From NCBI RefSeq assembly GCF_000524475.1, contig NZ_BAVQ01000070.1:1-64000 (forward strand): a stretch of DNA of 64,000 nucleotides. The letters run 5' to 3'. The first letter of the stretch is position 1. The number at the start of each line of letters is the position of its first letter. The notes beneath the pieces are model-generated. The model was not told the DNA's origin. It did not search any database and saw nothing but the letters and a program-made list of their open reading frames with translations. This DNA comes from Tomitella biformata AHU 1821 (GTDB lineage Bacteria; Actinomycetota; Actinomycetes; Mycobacteriales; Mycobacteriaceae). Positions 1 through 7,810 of the stretch are shown here, piece after piece. Position numbers and translations under genes: made by a program.

Positions 1-213
1 ATTTACGTGAGACACCCGATTTTCCTGGGCCGGACGGTCAACCACCGCCACAACGAGAATAACCACACGAGAACACCTAACGACCGATAGACCACTCGAT
101 CTGGCCGACGTCCTCGTCATGCTCAGAGCCTGGTTCCCGCCTGCGAGAAGCGGTGGGGTTGGGCCTGGCTGGGATTACGATGGGGCGCAGCGCAACTACG
201 ACGGGAGCCCGAT

Positions 214-846
214 ATGAATTTTTCGGAGGCGGTAGACGCAGCTCGCAATTCGCAAGCTGCGCTGGAGGACTCGCTCGGGAGGCTGACAGAGAGGCAAGCG
301 CGTGAACCGTCGCTGTTGCCCGGCTGGACTCGAGGCCACGTGGTCACCCACCTGGCGCGCAATGCGGACGCGCTCAATCGGTTCGCCGGGGGCGTGATCA
401 CCGGCGAGCTGGAAACGGAGATGTACCCGGGCGGACCAAAGGCGCGAGCGGCCGCCATTGAGGAGGGCGCGGACAGGCCCGCCGAGCTGTTGACCGCCGA
501 TGCGACTTTCGCTGGCCGCAGGGTCGTGGAGACTCTCGGCGCGGTGCCGGCGGAACTGCTGGACACGCCGGTCGCGTGGAAACGGCCAGTGGAGGCGCGA
601 TTCCTGCCGCAACTGCGCTGGCGCGAGCTGGAGATCCATCACGTTGACCTCGGCCTCGAGTACACCGCGGCAGACTGGCCGGCGGAGTTTGTGGAGGCGA
701 CGTTGGCGGTGGAACTGCCGGCGCTGGCCGCGCTGGAGCCGCGGGTCGTGGTGCCGGCCGAACTGGCCCGCCACGAGCTGCTGGCCTGGCTCATCGGCCG
801 TCCGACCACAGCGGGGCTGCCGGAGCTGCCGAGCTGGCCGTTCTAG
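214..846 (+). CDS. Mycothiol-dependent maleylpyruvate isomerase family protein
   Basis: A 210-residue protein of the MDMPI/DinB-like metal-dependent family. In the Corynebacterium maleylpyruvate isomerase, zinc is held by one His and a Glu-x3-His pair. The same pattern is visible here: His46 in GHVVTHLARN, and Glu138 with His142 in WRELEIHHVDL. The enzyme type uses mycothiol to isomerise cis/trans ring-cleavage products such as maleylpyruvate. The ATG start follows a GGGAG-like ribosome site. The stop overlaps the convergent TetR gene by 4 bp. Family members also include mycothiol S-transferases, so the substrate is open. Because the homogentisate cluster further right lacks a glutathione-type maleylacetoacetate isomerase, that reaction is one possible job (inference). 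Family assignment is firm. Confidence 0.85.
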   Translation: MNFSEAVDAARNSQAALEDSLGRLTERQAREPSLLPGWTRGHVVTHLARNADALNRFAGGVITGELETEMYPGGPKARAAAIEEGADRPAELLTADATFAGRRVVETLGAVPAELLDTPVAWKRPVEARFLPQLRWRELEIHHVDLGLEYTAADWPAEFVEATLAVELPALAALEPRVVVPAELARHELLAWLIGRPTTAGLPELPSWPF

Positions 847-1490
847 GCCGGCGGGCGGAACCCGAGTAGTCCGCCGATCAGGCTCTGCCGCCCGGCCCGG
901 AGGAAGCTCTCGCCATCGAGGCGATCGCCGCGTCGATGCCACTCGAGGAGCATGCCGTCCATCGTCGCGATCACCATGGCCGCGTGCTCGGCGGCTGGGA
1001 CCGCCGAGGCGAACTCCCGTCGTTCGAGCCCCTCAGCGATCACGGACTGGAGCTGCGTCTGGATCTGGTCGTAGAGGCGGACGATCCGCTCGTGGGCCTT
1101 GCGGGGAATCGCGTCGAACTGCAGTGACACCGTGACTGGCAGGAGGTATCCGCCCAACCGGTCGGTAGTCGCGCCGAAATAGTTGAAGTACGCCACGAGG
1201 CGGTCGGCCGCGGACCCCTCCGCGGCGGCGAGGAGATCGAGGCCCGGCTGGAAGATGGTGCGCTCCGAGCGGTCGATCAATGCCTCCAGCAGCGTCTCTT
1301 TGCTGGAGAAGTAGAAGTAGACCGCGCCCTTTGTCAGCTCAGAGTCCGCGGCGATCCGATCCATCGTCGCGGCCGCATAGCCTGAGCGGACGATACGGGT
1401 CTCCGCGACATCGAGGATGTGCTGCATGCTCCGGCGTCGGCGAACGTCGTTTGGCACGAGGCCCGAGGGGCGGCTCTCGGATACTGACAT
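843..1490 (-). CDS. TetR family transcriptional repressor
   Basis: A 215-residue regulator with the usual N-terminal TetR helix-turn-helix at about residues 25-65. Its core TKGAVYFYFSSKETLLEALI is a typical recognition-helix region. The C-terminal ligand domain is family-variable and gives no substrate. The gene is divergent from the CoA-ligase gene at 1569. An imperfect palindrome in the shared 78-bp spacer suggests that it represses that ligase/hydratase operon and itself. The ligand is probably an acyl-CoA or acid related to the ligase substrate (inference from arrangement only). Confidence 0.88.
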   Translation of the reverse strand: MSVSESRPSGLVPNDVRRRRSMQHILDVAETRIVRSGYAAATMDRIAADSELTKGAVYFYFSSKETLLEALIDRSERTIFQPGLDLLAAAEGSAADRLVAYFNYFGATTDRLGGYLLPVTVSLQFDAIPRKAHERIVRLYDQIQTQLQSVIAEGLERREFASAVPAAEHAAMVIATMDGMLLEWHRRGDRLDGESFLRAGRQSLIGGLLGFRPPA

Positions 1491-1535
1491 ATTTTCCTTT
1501 CGCAGCGCGTGCGCCCAGGGTAGTCTGTACGAAAC

Positions 1536-1553
1536 ATACTAAATAGTCAGTAT
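1536..1553. promoter_or_regulatory. Candidate TetR operator between divergent genes
   Basis: The spacer between the TetR gene and the CoA-ligase gene contains ATACT, an 8-bp centre and AGTAT. A smaller inverted pair, ACTA/TAGT, lies in its left half. It sits about 16 bp before the ligase start codon, where a bound repressor would block initiation. The repeat is seen in the sequence; its operator role is inferred from position. Confidence 0.45.
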
Positions 1554-1568
1554 CTGAGAGAGGTTCAC

Positions 1569-3152
1569 GTGAGTGCAGAGACGATGGCGCTGGCGAGCCC
1601 GGCGCTACCGGAGTTCCTGCGTCGGCATGCCTTTGAGCGACCCGACCACGTCGCGGTGATCGACGGTGGAACGGGGGAGTCCGTCACCTATGCGGCACTC
1701 CTCGATCGGGTGTGCGCGCTCGCCTCTGGCCTGCGCGAGTCCGGGGTGGCGCCGGGGGACCGGGTGGGCATCGTCGCGATGAACTCGCTGAGCTATGTCG
1801 AGCTGCTGTGGGCACTCGCGGAGCTGGGCGCGATCGCGGTGCCGCTGAACCTGCGGTTGCATCCAAAGGAGGCGGCGGCCAACCTGACGGACGCGGGCGC
1901 GTCGGGCATCGTGGCCGACGCGGCGATGGGCCAACTGGCGGCGGCGATCGTCGCCCAGGTAGATATTCCGCTCAAGCTCACCCTGGGCGCGGCGACGCCG
2001 GGCTGGGTCAGTGTGGACAGCATCCGCGGACCGGGCGGATCCACGGCCCGGATCGGGGAGCCCACGGGAGAGACCACCTGCACGCTGCTGTTCACCAGCG
2101 GCACCACCGGCCGGGCCAAGGGTTGCCAGCTGCCGCAGCGGACCTGGACGGGCTACGCGCTCAACATGGCGGCCGCCATCGAGATGTCGCGGGATGACGT
2201 CTATCTGGCGCTGCTGCCCTATTTCCATGTCGCGGGGCTGGGCACCCTGCTCTCGCAGATGGCGCTCGGCGGCACGGTGGTCACGCAGGCCACGGCCGAT
2301 CCGGCGCAGATGTATCGGCTGATCGAGCAGCACGGCGTCACGATCGTGTTCGTCGTGCCCGGCATCACCGGCCCGTTCATGGACTACCCCGGCGCGTCGG
2401 AGACGGATACCGACAGCCTGCGGCTCGTGATCACGGCCGCGGGACTGGACCGTGACGGACTGGTGGACGAGGTGGCGGAGCGGCTCGGGGCGGATGTCGT
2501 CACGATCTACGGGCAAACCGAGTCGGGCACCAAGATCACCTGGGCCACCTCCGACCAGCTGCGCGCGAACCCCGGAACCTACGGCTCGGCGATGCCCGGC
2601 GTCGTCTACCGCATCGTCGACGCGGACGACAACGATGTCGCGGACGGCGAGGCGGGCGAGCTTGTCATCCGCGGGGGCACCGTGATGAACGGCTACTGGG
2701 GTCGTCCCGAGGCGACGGCGGAGACCCTGCGCGGGGGCTGGCACCACACCGGCGACACCTTCGTCCATGAGGGCGAGGGCCTGTTGCGCATGGTGGACCG
2801 CACCAAGTACCTGATCAAGACCGGTGGGGAGAACGTCTACCCCCAAGAGGTCGAGAACGTGCTGCGGACCCACCCGCAGGTCGCGGACGTCGCGGTGATC
2901 GGCATCCCCGACCCGGATTGGGGCGAGACGGTCAAGGCGTTCGTGATCCCGGCGGCGGGTGTGGAGCTGTCCCGGGCGGACCTCGACGCGTGGGTCCGGG
3001 AATCTATCGCCGGCTATAAGGCTCCCCGATTCATCGAGTTCACCACCGATATCCCGCGCAACGAGTCCGGGAAGATTCTCAAGAATGTGCTCGCCGACCG
3101 GCCGACGGATGCCGGCCAGCGGGTCTCAAGGAAGGACCGGGCCGATGGCTGA
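1569..3152 (+). CDS. Acyl/aryl-CoA ligase (AMP-forming)
   Basis: A 527-residue ANL-superfamily adenylating enzyme that activates a carboxylic acid to its CoA thioester with ATP. Hallmarks are complete: phosphate loop TSGTTGRAKG at residues 176-185, YGQTESG at 314-320, the hinge-region TGD at 394-396, and the C-terminal catalytic Lys502 in RNESGKILK. The GTG start is preceded by a GAGAGAGG ribosome site. The stop overlaps the next gene (enoyl-CoA hydratase) by 8 bp, so the two are translationally coupled and probably act in sequence on one acid. Medium- or long-chain fatty acids, or a phenylpropanoid such as ferulate, are both possible; the sequence does not decide. Confidence 0.88.
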   Translation: MSAETMALASPALPEFLRRHAFERPDHVAVIDGGTGESVTYAALLDRVCALASGLRESGVAPGDRVGIVAMNSLSYVELLWALAELGAIAVPLNLRLHPKEAAANLTDAGASGIVADAAMGQLAAAIVAQVDIPLKLTLGAATPGWVSVDSIRGPGGSTARIGEPTGETTCTLLFTSGTTGRAKGCQLPQRTWTGYALNMAAAIEMSRDDVYLALLPYFHVAGLGTLLSQMALGGTVVTQATADPAQMYRLIEQHGVTIVFVVPGITGPFMDYPGASETDTDSLRLVITAAGLDRDGLVDEVAERLGADVVTIYGQTESGTKITWATSDQLRANPGTYGSAMPGVVYRIVDADDNDVADGEAGELVIRGGTVMNGYWGRPEATAETLRGGWHHTGDTFVHEGEGLLRMVDRTKYLIKTGGENVYPQEVENVLRTHPQVADVAVIGIPDPDWGETVKAFVIPAAGVELSRADLDAWVRESIAGYKAPRFIEFTTDIPRNESGKILKNVLADRPTDAGQRVSRKDRADG

Positions 3153-3948
3153 GAAAGACCTGATCACGACGGCGGAGATCGAGGACGGCATCGTCGTGGT
3201 GACGATGCAGAGCCCGCCGGTCAACGCGTTGACCGTGGAGTTGTGCGAGGCGCTGGTGACGGTGGTCGACGGCCTCCACCGCTCCGCCGCCCGCGCGGTC
3301 GTCCTGACCGGCACCGGCCGGAACTTCTGCGCAGGGGGAGATATCAGCCGGTTCCAGCAGCTGGACAGCCGCGATAAGGCGGTGGACTTTGTGACCCAGG
3401 TGCAGGGGATGCTCGACGGCGTCGCCGCGATCCCGGCACCGGTGATCGCGGCCGTGAACGGGTTCGCGCTGGGCGGCGGGCTGGAACTCGCCCTGGCCTG
3501 TGACATCCGGGTGGCGGGCGATGGCGTGCGGATGGGTCTGCCGGAGACACGTTGGGGACTGCTCGCCGGGGCCGGCGGGACCCAGCGGCTGGCGCGCGCG
3601 GTGGGCCCCGGCGCGGCGAAGCTGATGATGTACACGGCGGAGCCCGTCACGTCCGCAGAGGCGCTGCGGATCGGGCTGGTCGACGCGGTGTCCGCATCGC
3701 CCGACCCACTGCAGGACGCGATCGAGATCGCCCGGAAGATCGCGGTGAACAGCCCGCGCGCGGTGCGCGCGGTCAAGCGCTGTGTCGACGAGGGCCTGCA
3801 GGTGCCCCTTGAGGATGGGCTCGCTCTGGAGCGCGGCCACTGGGCCGACCTGATCCCGGATGGCGACCACCTGGAGGGCGCGGCGTCGTTCTTCGAGCGT
3901 CGGCCCCCCGTATTCCCTTCCGTCAATCCTGGAGCGGCGATGAGCTGA
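3145..3948 (+). CDS. Enoyl-CoA hydratase/isomerase family protein
   Basis: A 267-residue crotonase-fold protein. Two oxyanion-hole segments are present, FCAGGDISRF and GFALGGGLELALACD. An acidic residue follows in LPETRWGLLAG, where hydratases carry a catalytic Glu. The ATG at 3145 was chosen because it follows AAGGAAGGAC and gives the normal family N-terminus; the longer reading into the ligase gene has no homology-like content. It overlaps the ligase by 8 bp. Likely role: hydration (or isomerisation/lysis) of the CoA ester made by the upstream ligase. Family certain, reaction not. Confidence 0.87.
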   Translation: MAEKDLITTAEIEDGIVVVTMQSPPVNALTVELCEALVTVVDGLHRSAARAVVLTGTGRNFCAGGDISRFQQLDSRDKAVDFVTQVQGMLDGVAAIPAPVIAAVNGFALGGGLELALACDIRVAGDGVRMGLPETRWGLLAGAGGTQRLARAVGPGAAKLMMYTAEPVTSAEALRIGLVDAVSASPDPLQDAIEIARKIAVNSPRAVRAVKRCVDEGLQVPLEDGLALERGHWADLIPDGDHLEGAASFFERRPPVFPSVNPGAAMS

Positions 3949-3966
3949 TAGGTCCACACTGGGGGT

Positions 3967-5256
3967 ATGACGCGCGCAGCCAGCGACATCTTGTCCACCC
4001 TCGAGGACATGCTCGGCACCGACCTGCCGATCAGAGTTCGCTGCTGGGACGGCTCAGAGGCAGGACCTGCGGATAGCGCCGCGCGGGTGGAATTTACCAG
4101 CAGGCGGGCGCTGCGCCGGATCTTATGGTCGCCCAACGAACTCGGGCTGGCGCGGGCGTATGTGGCGGGTGACCTCGAGGTCCACGGCGACCTGTTTGCT
4201 CTGCTCGACGTGCCGGGCCTGATCGCCGGTATCGGCGAGTACCGGGTGCGGGGCATGCGGCCCGCCGCGGTGGGGCGGGCGGCATGGACGCTCCTGCGCC
4301 TCGGCGGTGTGGGACTGCCACCGAGGCCGCCGGCCGTGGAGATGCGCCATGGCCGCAGCGCCAAGCACAGCGAGTCCCGTGACAGTTTGACCGTCTCGCA
4401 GCACTACGACGTGGGCAACGAGTTCTATCGTCTGCTACTGGGGCCCAGCATGGTCTACTCCTGCGGCTACTGGGAAGGCTCGGCGGGGACGCTGGACGAC
4501 GCGGAAGAGGCCAAATGCGACCTGATCTGCCGCAAACTGGGACTGAAACCCGGCATGCGACTGCTCGATGTCGGCTGTGGGTGGGGCTCGATGGCCATCC
4601 ACGCAGCACAGAATTACGGGGTCGACGTCGTCGGCGTGACGCTCAGCCAGGAGCAGGTGGAGTGGGCGAAAATGGCGGTGGCCGACGCCGGGCTGACCGA
4701 CCGGGTCGAGGTCAGGTTGCAGGACTATCGGGAGGTTGACGACGGGCCCTATGACGCGATCTCCAGCATCGGCATGGCGGAACACGTGGGGCTGGCCAAC
4801 CAGCCCATCTACGCGCGGCAGATGTTCGGACTGCTCAATCCGGGCGGAAGACTGCTCAACCACGCGATCGCGAGCGTGGGGCCGCTGCCCGAGAAACCAG
4901 CTCGGACGCCGTCGTTCATCGACAACTACGTCTTCCCCGACGGCGAGATCCTGCCGCTGAGCAAGACCGTCGACGCGCTCGAGCGGGCCGGACTAGAGGT
5001 GCGCGACTGCGACGGGCTGCGCGAGCACTACGCGCTGACGCTACGGGCGTGGGTCGAGAACCTGCGCGGGAACTGGGACGAGGCGGTGCGCCTGGTCGGG
5101 ACGGAGAGGGCGCGCACCTGGCTGCTCTATCTCGCCGCGAGCGCGCTCGGTTTCGAGGCCCCAGACCGGCTCACAATCAACCAGGTGTTGGCGGTGCGGC
5201 CCATGGATAGCGGAGTCAGCGGAATGCCCACCACCCGCCGCGAGTGGTACCGCTGA
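3967..5256 (+). CDS. Cyclopropane-fatty-acyl-phospholipid synthase family methyltransferase
   Basis: A 429-residue SAM-dependent enzyme. The SAM-binding motif LLDVGCGWGSMAIHAA lies mid-protein, preceded by the family block LTVSQHYDVGNEFYRLLLG and the MVYSCGYW segment. An N-terminal domain of about 130 residues gives the length of bacterial Cfa/UfaA1 enzymes rather than the shorter mycolic-acid cyclopropane synthases. It would add a methylene or methyl group to an unsaturated acyl chain of membrane lipid. It starts 18 bp after the hydratase gene behind a GGGG site, so it is probably in the same transcript. Linkage to an acyl-CoA ligase fits lipid remodelling but is not proof. Confidence 0.88.
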   Translation: MTRAASDILSTLEDMLGTDLPIRVRCWDGSEAGPADSAARVEFTSRRALRRILWSPNELGLARAYVAGDLEVHGDLFALLDVPGLIAGIGEYRVRGMRPAAVGRAAWTLLRLGGVGLPPRPPAVEMRHGRSAKHSESRDSLTVSQHYDVGNEFYRLLLGPSMVYSCGYWEGSAGTLDDAEEAKCDLICRKLGLKPGMRLLDVGCGWGSMAIHAAQNYGVDVVGVTLSQEQVEWAKMAVADAGLTDRVEVRLQDYREVDDGPYDAISSIGMAEHVGLANQPIYARQMFGLLNPGGRLLNHAIASVGPLPEKPARTPSFIDNYVFPDGEILPLSKTVDALERAGLEVRDCDGLREHYALTLRAWVENLRGNWDEAVRLVGTERARTWLLYLAASALGFEAPDRLTINQVLAVRPMDSGVSGMPTTRREWYR

Positions 5257-5384
5257 CGAACGCGGGAGCGCGAGAGCACAGCAGTGCAGGAGGGTGTGTC
5301 TACGCTGAGGACGTGATCACTCCCAAGCCGGGCACGACTCGCCCCGACTCGCCGTACCGTTCACAGGGCCGGGGCTGACGGCCG

Positions 5385-6314
5385 ATGCCACGTGCGAGCA
5401 GGGCTCCCGACTACACGATGCGGCACTTGGCCGCGTTCGTGGCGGTGGCTGACGCCGGGACCATCAGTGGGGCGGCGGAGCGGCTGCACCTGTCGCAGTC
5501 CTCGGTGTCGGCGGCGGTCACGGAGCTGGAGCGGGCCCTGCGCGCTCAGCTGTGCATCCGGCGTCGGGCCCACGGAGTGCAGCTAACCCCGACAGGGGAG
5601 GCGGTCCTGGATCGGGCACGTGCGCTGCTTCGGCAGGCCGGCGACCTGGAGGACGTTGCGACGGGAGCACAGGGGCTGGTCTCCGGGCCGCTGGCCATCG
5701 GCTGCTATCCGTCGTTGGGGCCCACGATGCTGCCGTCGCTCCTCTACGAGTTCACGGCGCGGTATCCCGGTGTGAACGTCGAATTCCACGAGGACACCCA
5801 GAACCGGTTGCACGGGCGGCTCGAGGGCGGCGAGTTGGACCTGGTGATCGTCTACGAACTGGACCTGCCAGATGAGTGGCACCGGGTGCGGCTCGCCAGC
5901 CGGCAACCCAGTGTCTTCTTCGCCGCCGACCAGCCGCTGGCGGCAGGGGACGGCCCTATCGACCTCGCGGCCCTGCGCGAGGAACCTATGGTGCTGCTGG
6001 ACTCCCCGCCCAGCGCGCAGCACGCGTTGCAGTTGTGCGCGGAGGCCGGATTCGGCCCGCGGATCGCCTTCCGGACCCACAACTACGAGACGGCGCGGGC
6101 GTTCGTCGGGCGCGGCCTCGGGTGGACGATCTTGGTGCAGCGGCCCCGCCTGGATGTCACCTATGAGGGCCTGCCCCTCGTCGCGAGGCTCATCGGAAAT
6201 CCTGTCGTGGCAGATGTCTCGGTGGTGATCGCGTGGCCCCAGAGGTCGACACCCAGCCGTGCGGCCAGGGCGTTTATCAAGTTCGCCACAGAACGTGAAC
6301 ATCCGTCCAAGTGA
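5385..6314 (+). CDS. LysR family transcriptional regulator
   Basis: A 309-residue LysR-type activator. The winged helix-turn-helix occupies residues 10-70, with the usual AAERLHLSQSSVSAAVTELE signature. A periplasmic-binding-like effector domain follows from about residue 95 (LAIGCYPSLGPTMLPSLL). It lies immediately upstream of the aromatic-acid importer and hydroxylase in the same direction, so it is the obvious candidate to respond to the imported acid. The ribosome site is weak. The 133-bp gap after it holds a palindrome and repeated GTGAACATCC motifs. Confidence 0.88.
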   Translation: MPRASRAPDYTMRHLAAFVAVADAGTISGAAERLHLSQSSVSAAVTELERALRAQLCIRRRAHGVQLTPTGEAVLDRARALLRQAGDLEDVATGAQGLVSGPLAIGCYPSLGPTMLPSLLYEFTARYPGVNVEFHEDTQNRLHGRLEGGELDLVIVYELDLPDEWHRVRLASRQPSVFFAADQPLAAGDGPIDLAALREEPMVLLDSPPSAQHALQLCAEAGFGPRIAFRTHNYETARAFVGRGLGWTILVQRPRLDVTYEGLPLVARLIGNPVVADVSVVIAWPQRSTPSRAARAFIKFATEREHPSK

Positions 6315-6447
6315 ACATCCTCGGAATTCCTGAGGAACATCGGTTGAATTTGGCACTTTTCAAGAGCTATGTCCGCAGTCATCCTTGTTGGATCGCCGTG
6401 ATCCAAGACATAAGGGATTCGCGGTACACAGCGAAAGGTGCGTACGC

Positions 6448-7806
6448 ATGACGACTGCAGCCGTTGCCCATCCAGGGGCCAAACGGGCGGTGCTGGCGAG
6501 CTTCGTGGGCACCGCCATCGAGTGGTATGACTTCTTCATCTACGGCACCGCCGCAGTCCTGATCATCGGCCCCCAGTTCTTTCCCGGCCAGTCGTCCGTG
6601 GCCGGGACCCTGGCCGCGTTCGCGACGTTCGCCGTCGGGTTCATCGCCCGGCCTATCGGCGGCATGGTGATGGGCCACTATGGCGATCGCATCGGCCGCA
6701 AATCAATGCTGGTCCTCTCGCTGTCGATCATGGGCGCCGCGACCGTGGGTATCGGCCTGCTGCCGACCTACGCCTCGATCGGCGTCGCCGCGCCCATTAT
6801 TCTGGTGATGCTGCGATTCATCCAGGGCATCGGCGTCGGCGGCGAATGGGGCGGCGCGGTCCTCATGGCCACGGAGAACGCGCCCCCCGGCAAACGCGGG
6901 CTCTACGGCGCGGCACCCCAGCTGGGTGTGCCCGCGGGCGTGCTCCTCGCCAACCTCGTCTTCCTGGCCATGACGACGAGCCTGAGCGACGAGGCCTTCT
7001 ATGACTGGGGCTGGCGCGTGCCGTTCCTGTTCAGCTTCGTGCTGGTCGGCGTGGCGATGTGGATTCGGCTGGGAGTGGGCGAGAGCCCCGAGTTCGCCAA
7101 GACACAGAAGCGCGGCGAAGTCGCCAAGATGCCGCTGCTCGAGGTGCTCACCAAGAACAAGCGGACCGTCGCGCTGGCTGCGGGCACCTTCATCGCCACG
7201 AACGCCATCGCCTACATCTTCATGGTCTACGTCCTCAGCTACGGCACCACAGAGCTGGGCTTCACCAAGTCGACCATGCTCGGGGTGCTGATCGGCGTTT
7301 GTCCCATCTGGATGGCCGGCATGGCCTTCGGCGCCTACAAGGCAGACCACTGGGGCACAGTGACCGTCTACACCTGGGCCTCCGTCGCGATCCTCGCGAT
7401 GTCGGTGGTGTTCTTCCCGCTCATCAATACGGCGTCGCTGCCGATCATCGTGCTCGCCATGGCGCTGATGGCCTTCGCGCTGGGCTGCACCGCCGGCCCC
7501 CAGTCTGCGCTGTTCACCGAGTTGTTCCCCGCGCACATCCGCTACAGCGGCGCATCGCTCGGATATCAGCTGGGCGCGATCCTCGGCGGCGGCCTGGCCC
7601 CGATGATCGCCACCGCGCTGTATGCCGGCTTCGGCACGACGCACGCGATCACCGTGTACTGCGTCATCGTCAGCTTGATCAGCCTGGCTGCGATCCTCGC
7701 GCTGCGCGCGCGCCGCGGCGAGGACAGCGGCACCCCTGTCAGCGAGTCCGCGCCGGTGCCCGCCGCCGCCGCGATCGCAGACGCCAACCCCCGAGTCGAG
7801 GCCTGA
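6448..7806 (+). CDS. MFS metabolite:H+ symporter (aromatic acid importer type)
   Basis: A 452-residue, about 12-helix transporter of the metabolite:H+ symporter subfamily (shikimate/proline-betaine/aromatic-acid type). It opens with FVGTAIEWYDFFIYGTAA. The loop motif GHYGDRIGRKSMLVLSL between helices 2 and 3 and GVGGEWGGAVLMATE in helix 4 are subfamily features. The ATG at 6448 was chosen for its AAAGGTG ribosome site and because the family N-terminus starts here. It ends 4 bp before the flavin hydroxylase. Likely imports the hydroxylase substrate, probably a hydroxyphenylacetate (inference). Confidence 0.87.
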   Translation: MTTAAVAHPGAKRAVLASFVGTAIEWYDFFIYGTAAVLIIGPQFFPGQSSVAGTLAAFATFAVGFIARPIGGMVMGHYGDRIGRKSMLVLSLSIMGAATVGIGLLPTYASIGVAAPIILVMLRFIQGIGVGGEWGGAVLMATENAPPGKRGLYGAAPQLGVPAGVLLANLVFLAMTTSLSDEAFYDWGWRVPFLFSFVLVGVAMWIRLGVGESPEFAKTQKRGEVAKMPLLEVLTKNKRTVALAAGTFIATNAIAYIFMVYVLSYGTTELGFTKSTMLGVLIGVCPIWMAGMAFGAYKADHWGTVTVYTWASVAILAMSVVFFPLINTASLPIIVLAMALMAFALGCTAGPQSALFTELFPAHIRYSGASLGYQLGAILGGGLAPMIATALYAGFGTTHAITVYCVIVSLISLAAILALRARRGEDSGTPVSESAPVPAAAAIADANPRVEA

Positions 7807-7810
7807 GGAC

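Noticed and set aside
1569-3948. Ferulate-type feruloyl-CoA synthetase and hydratase/lyase pair
   Set aside because: The gene pairing fits, but no vanillin dehydrogenase or demethylase is nearby and no diagnostic residues could be checked; left as generic ligase and hydratase.
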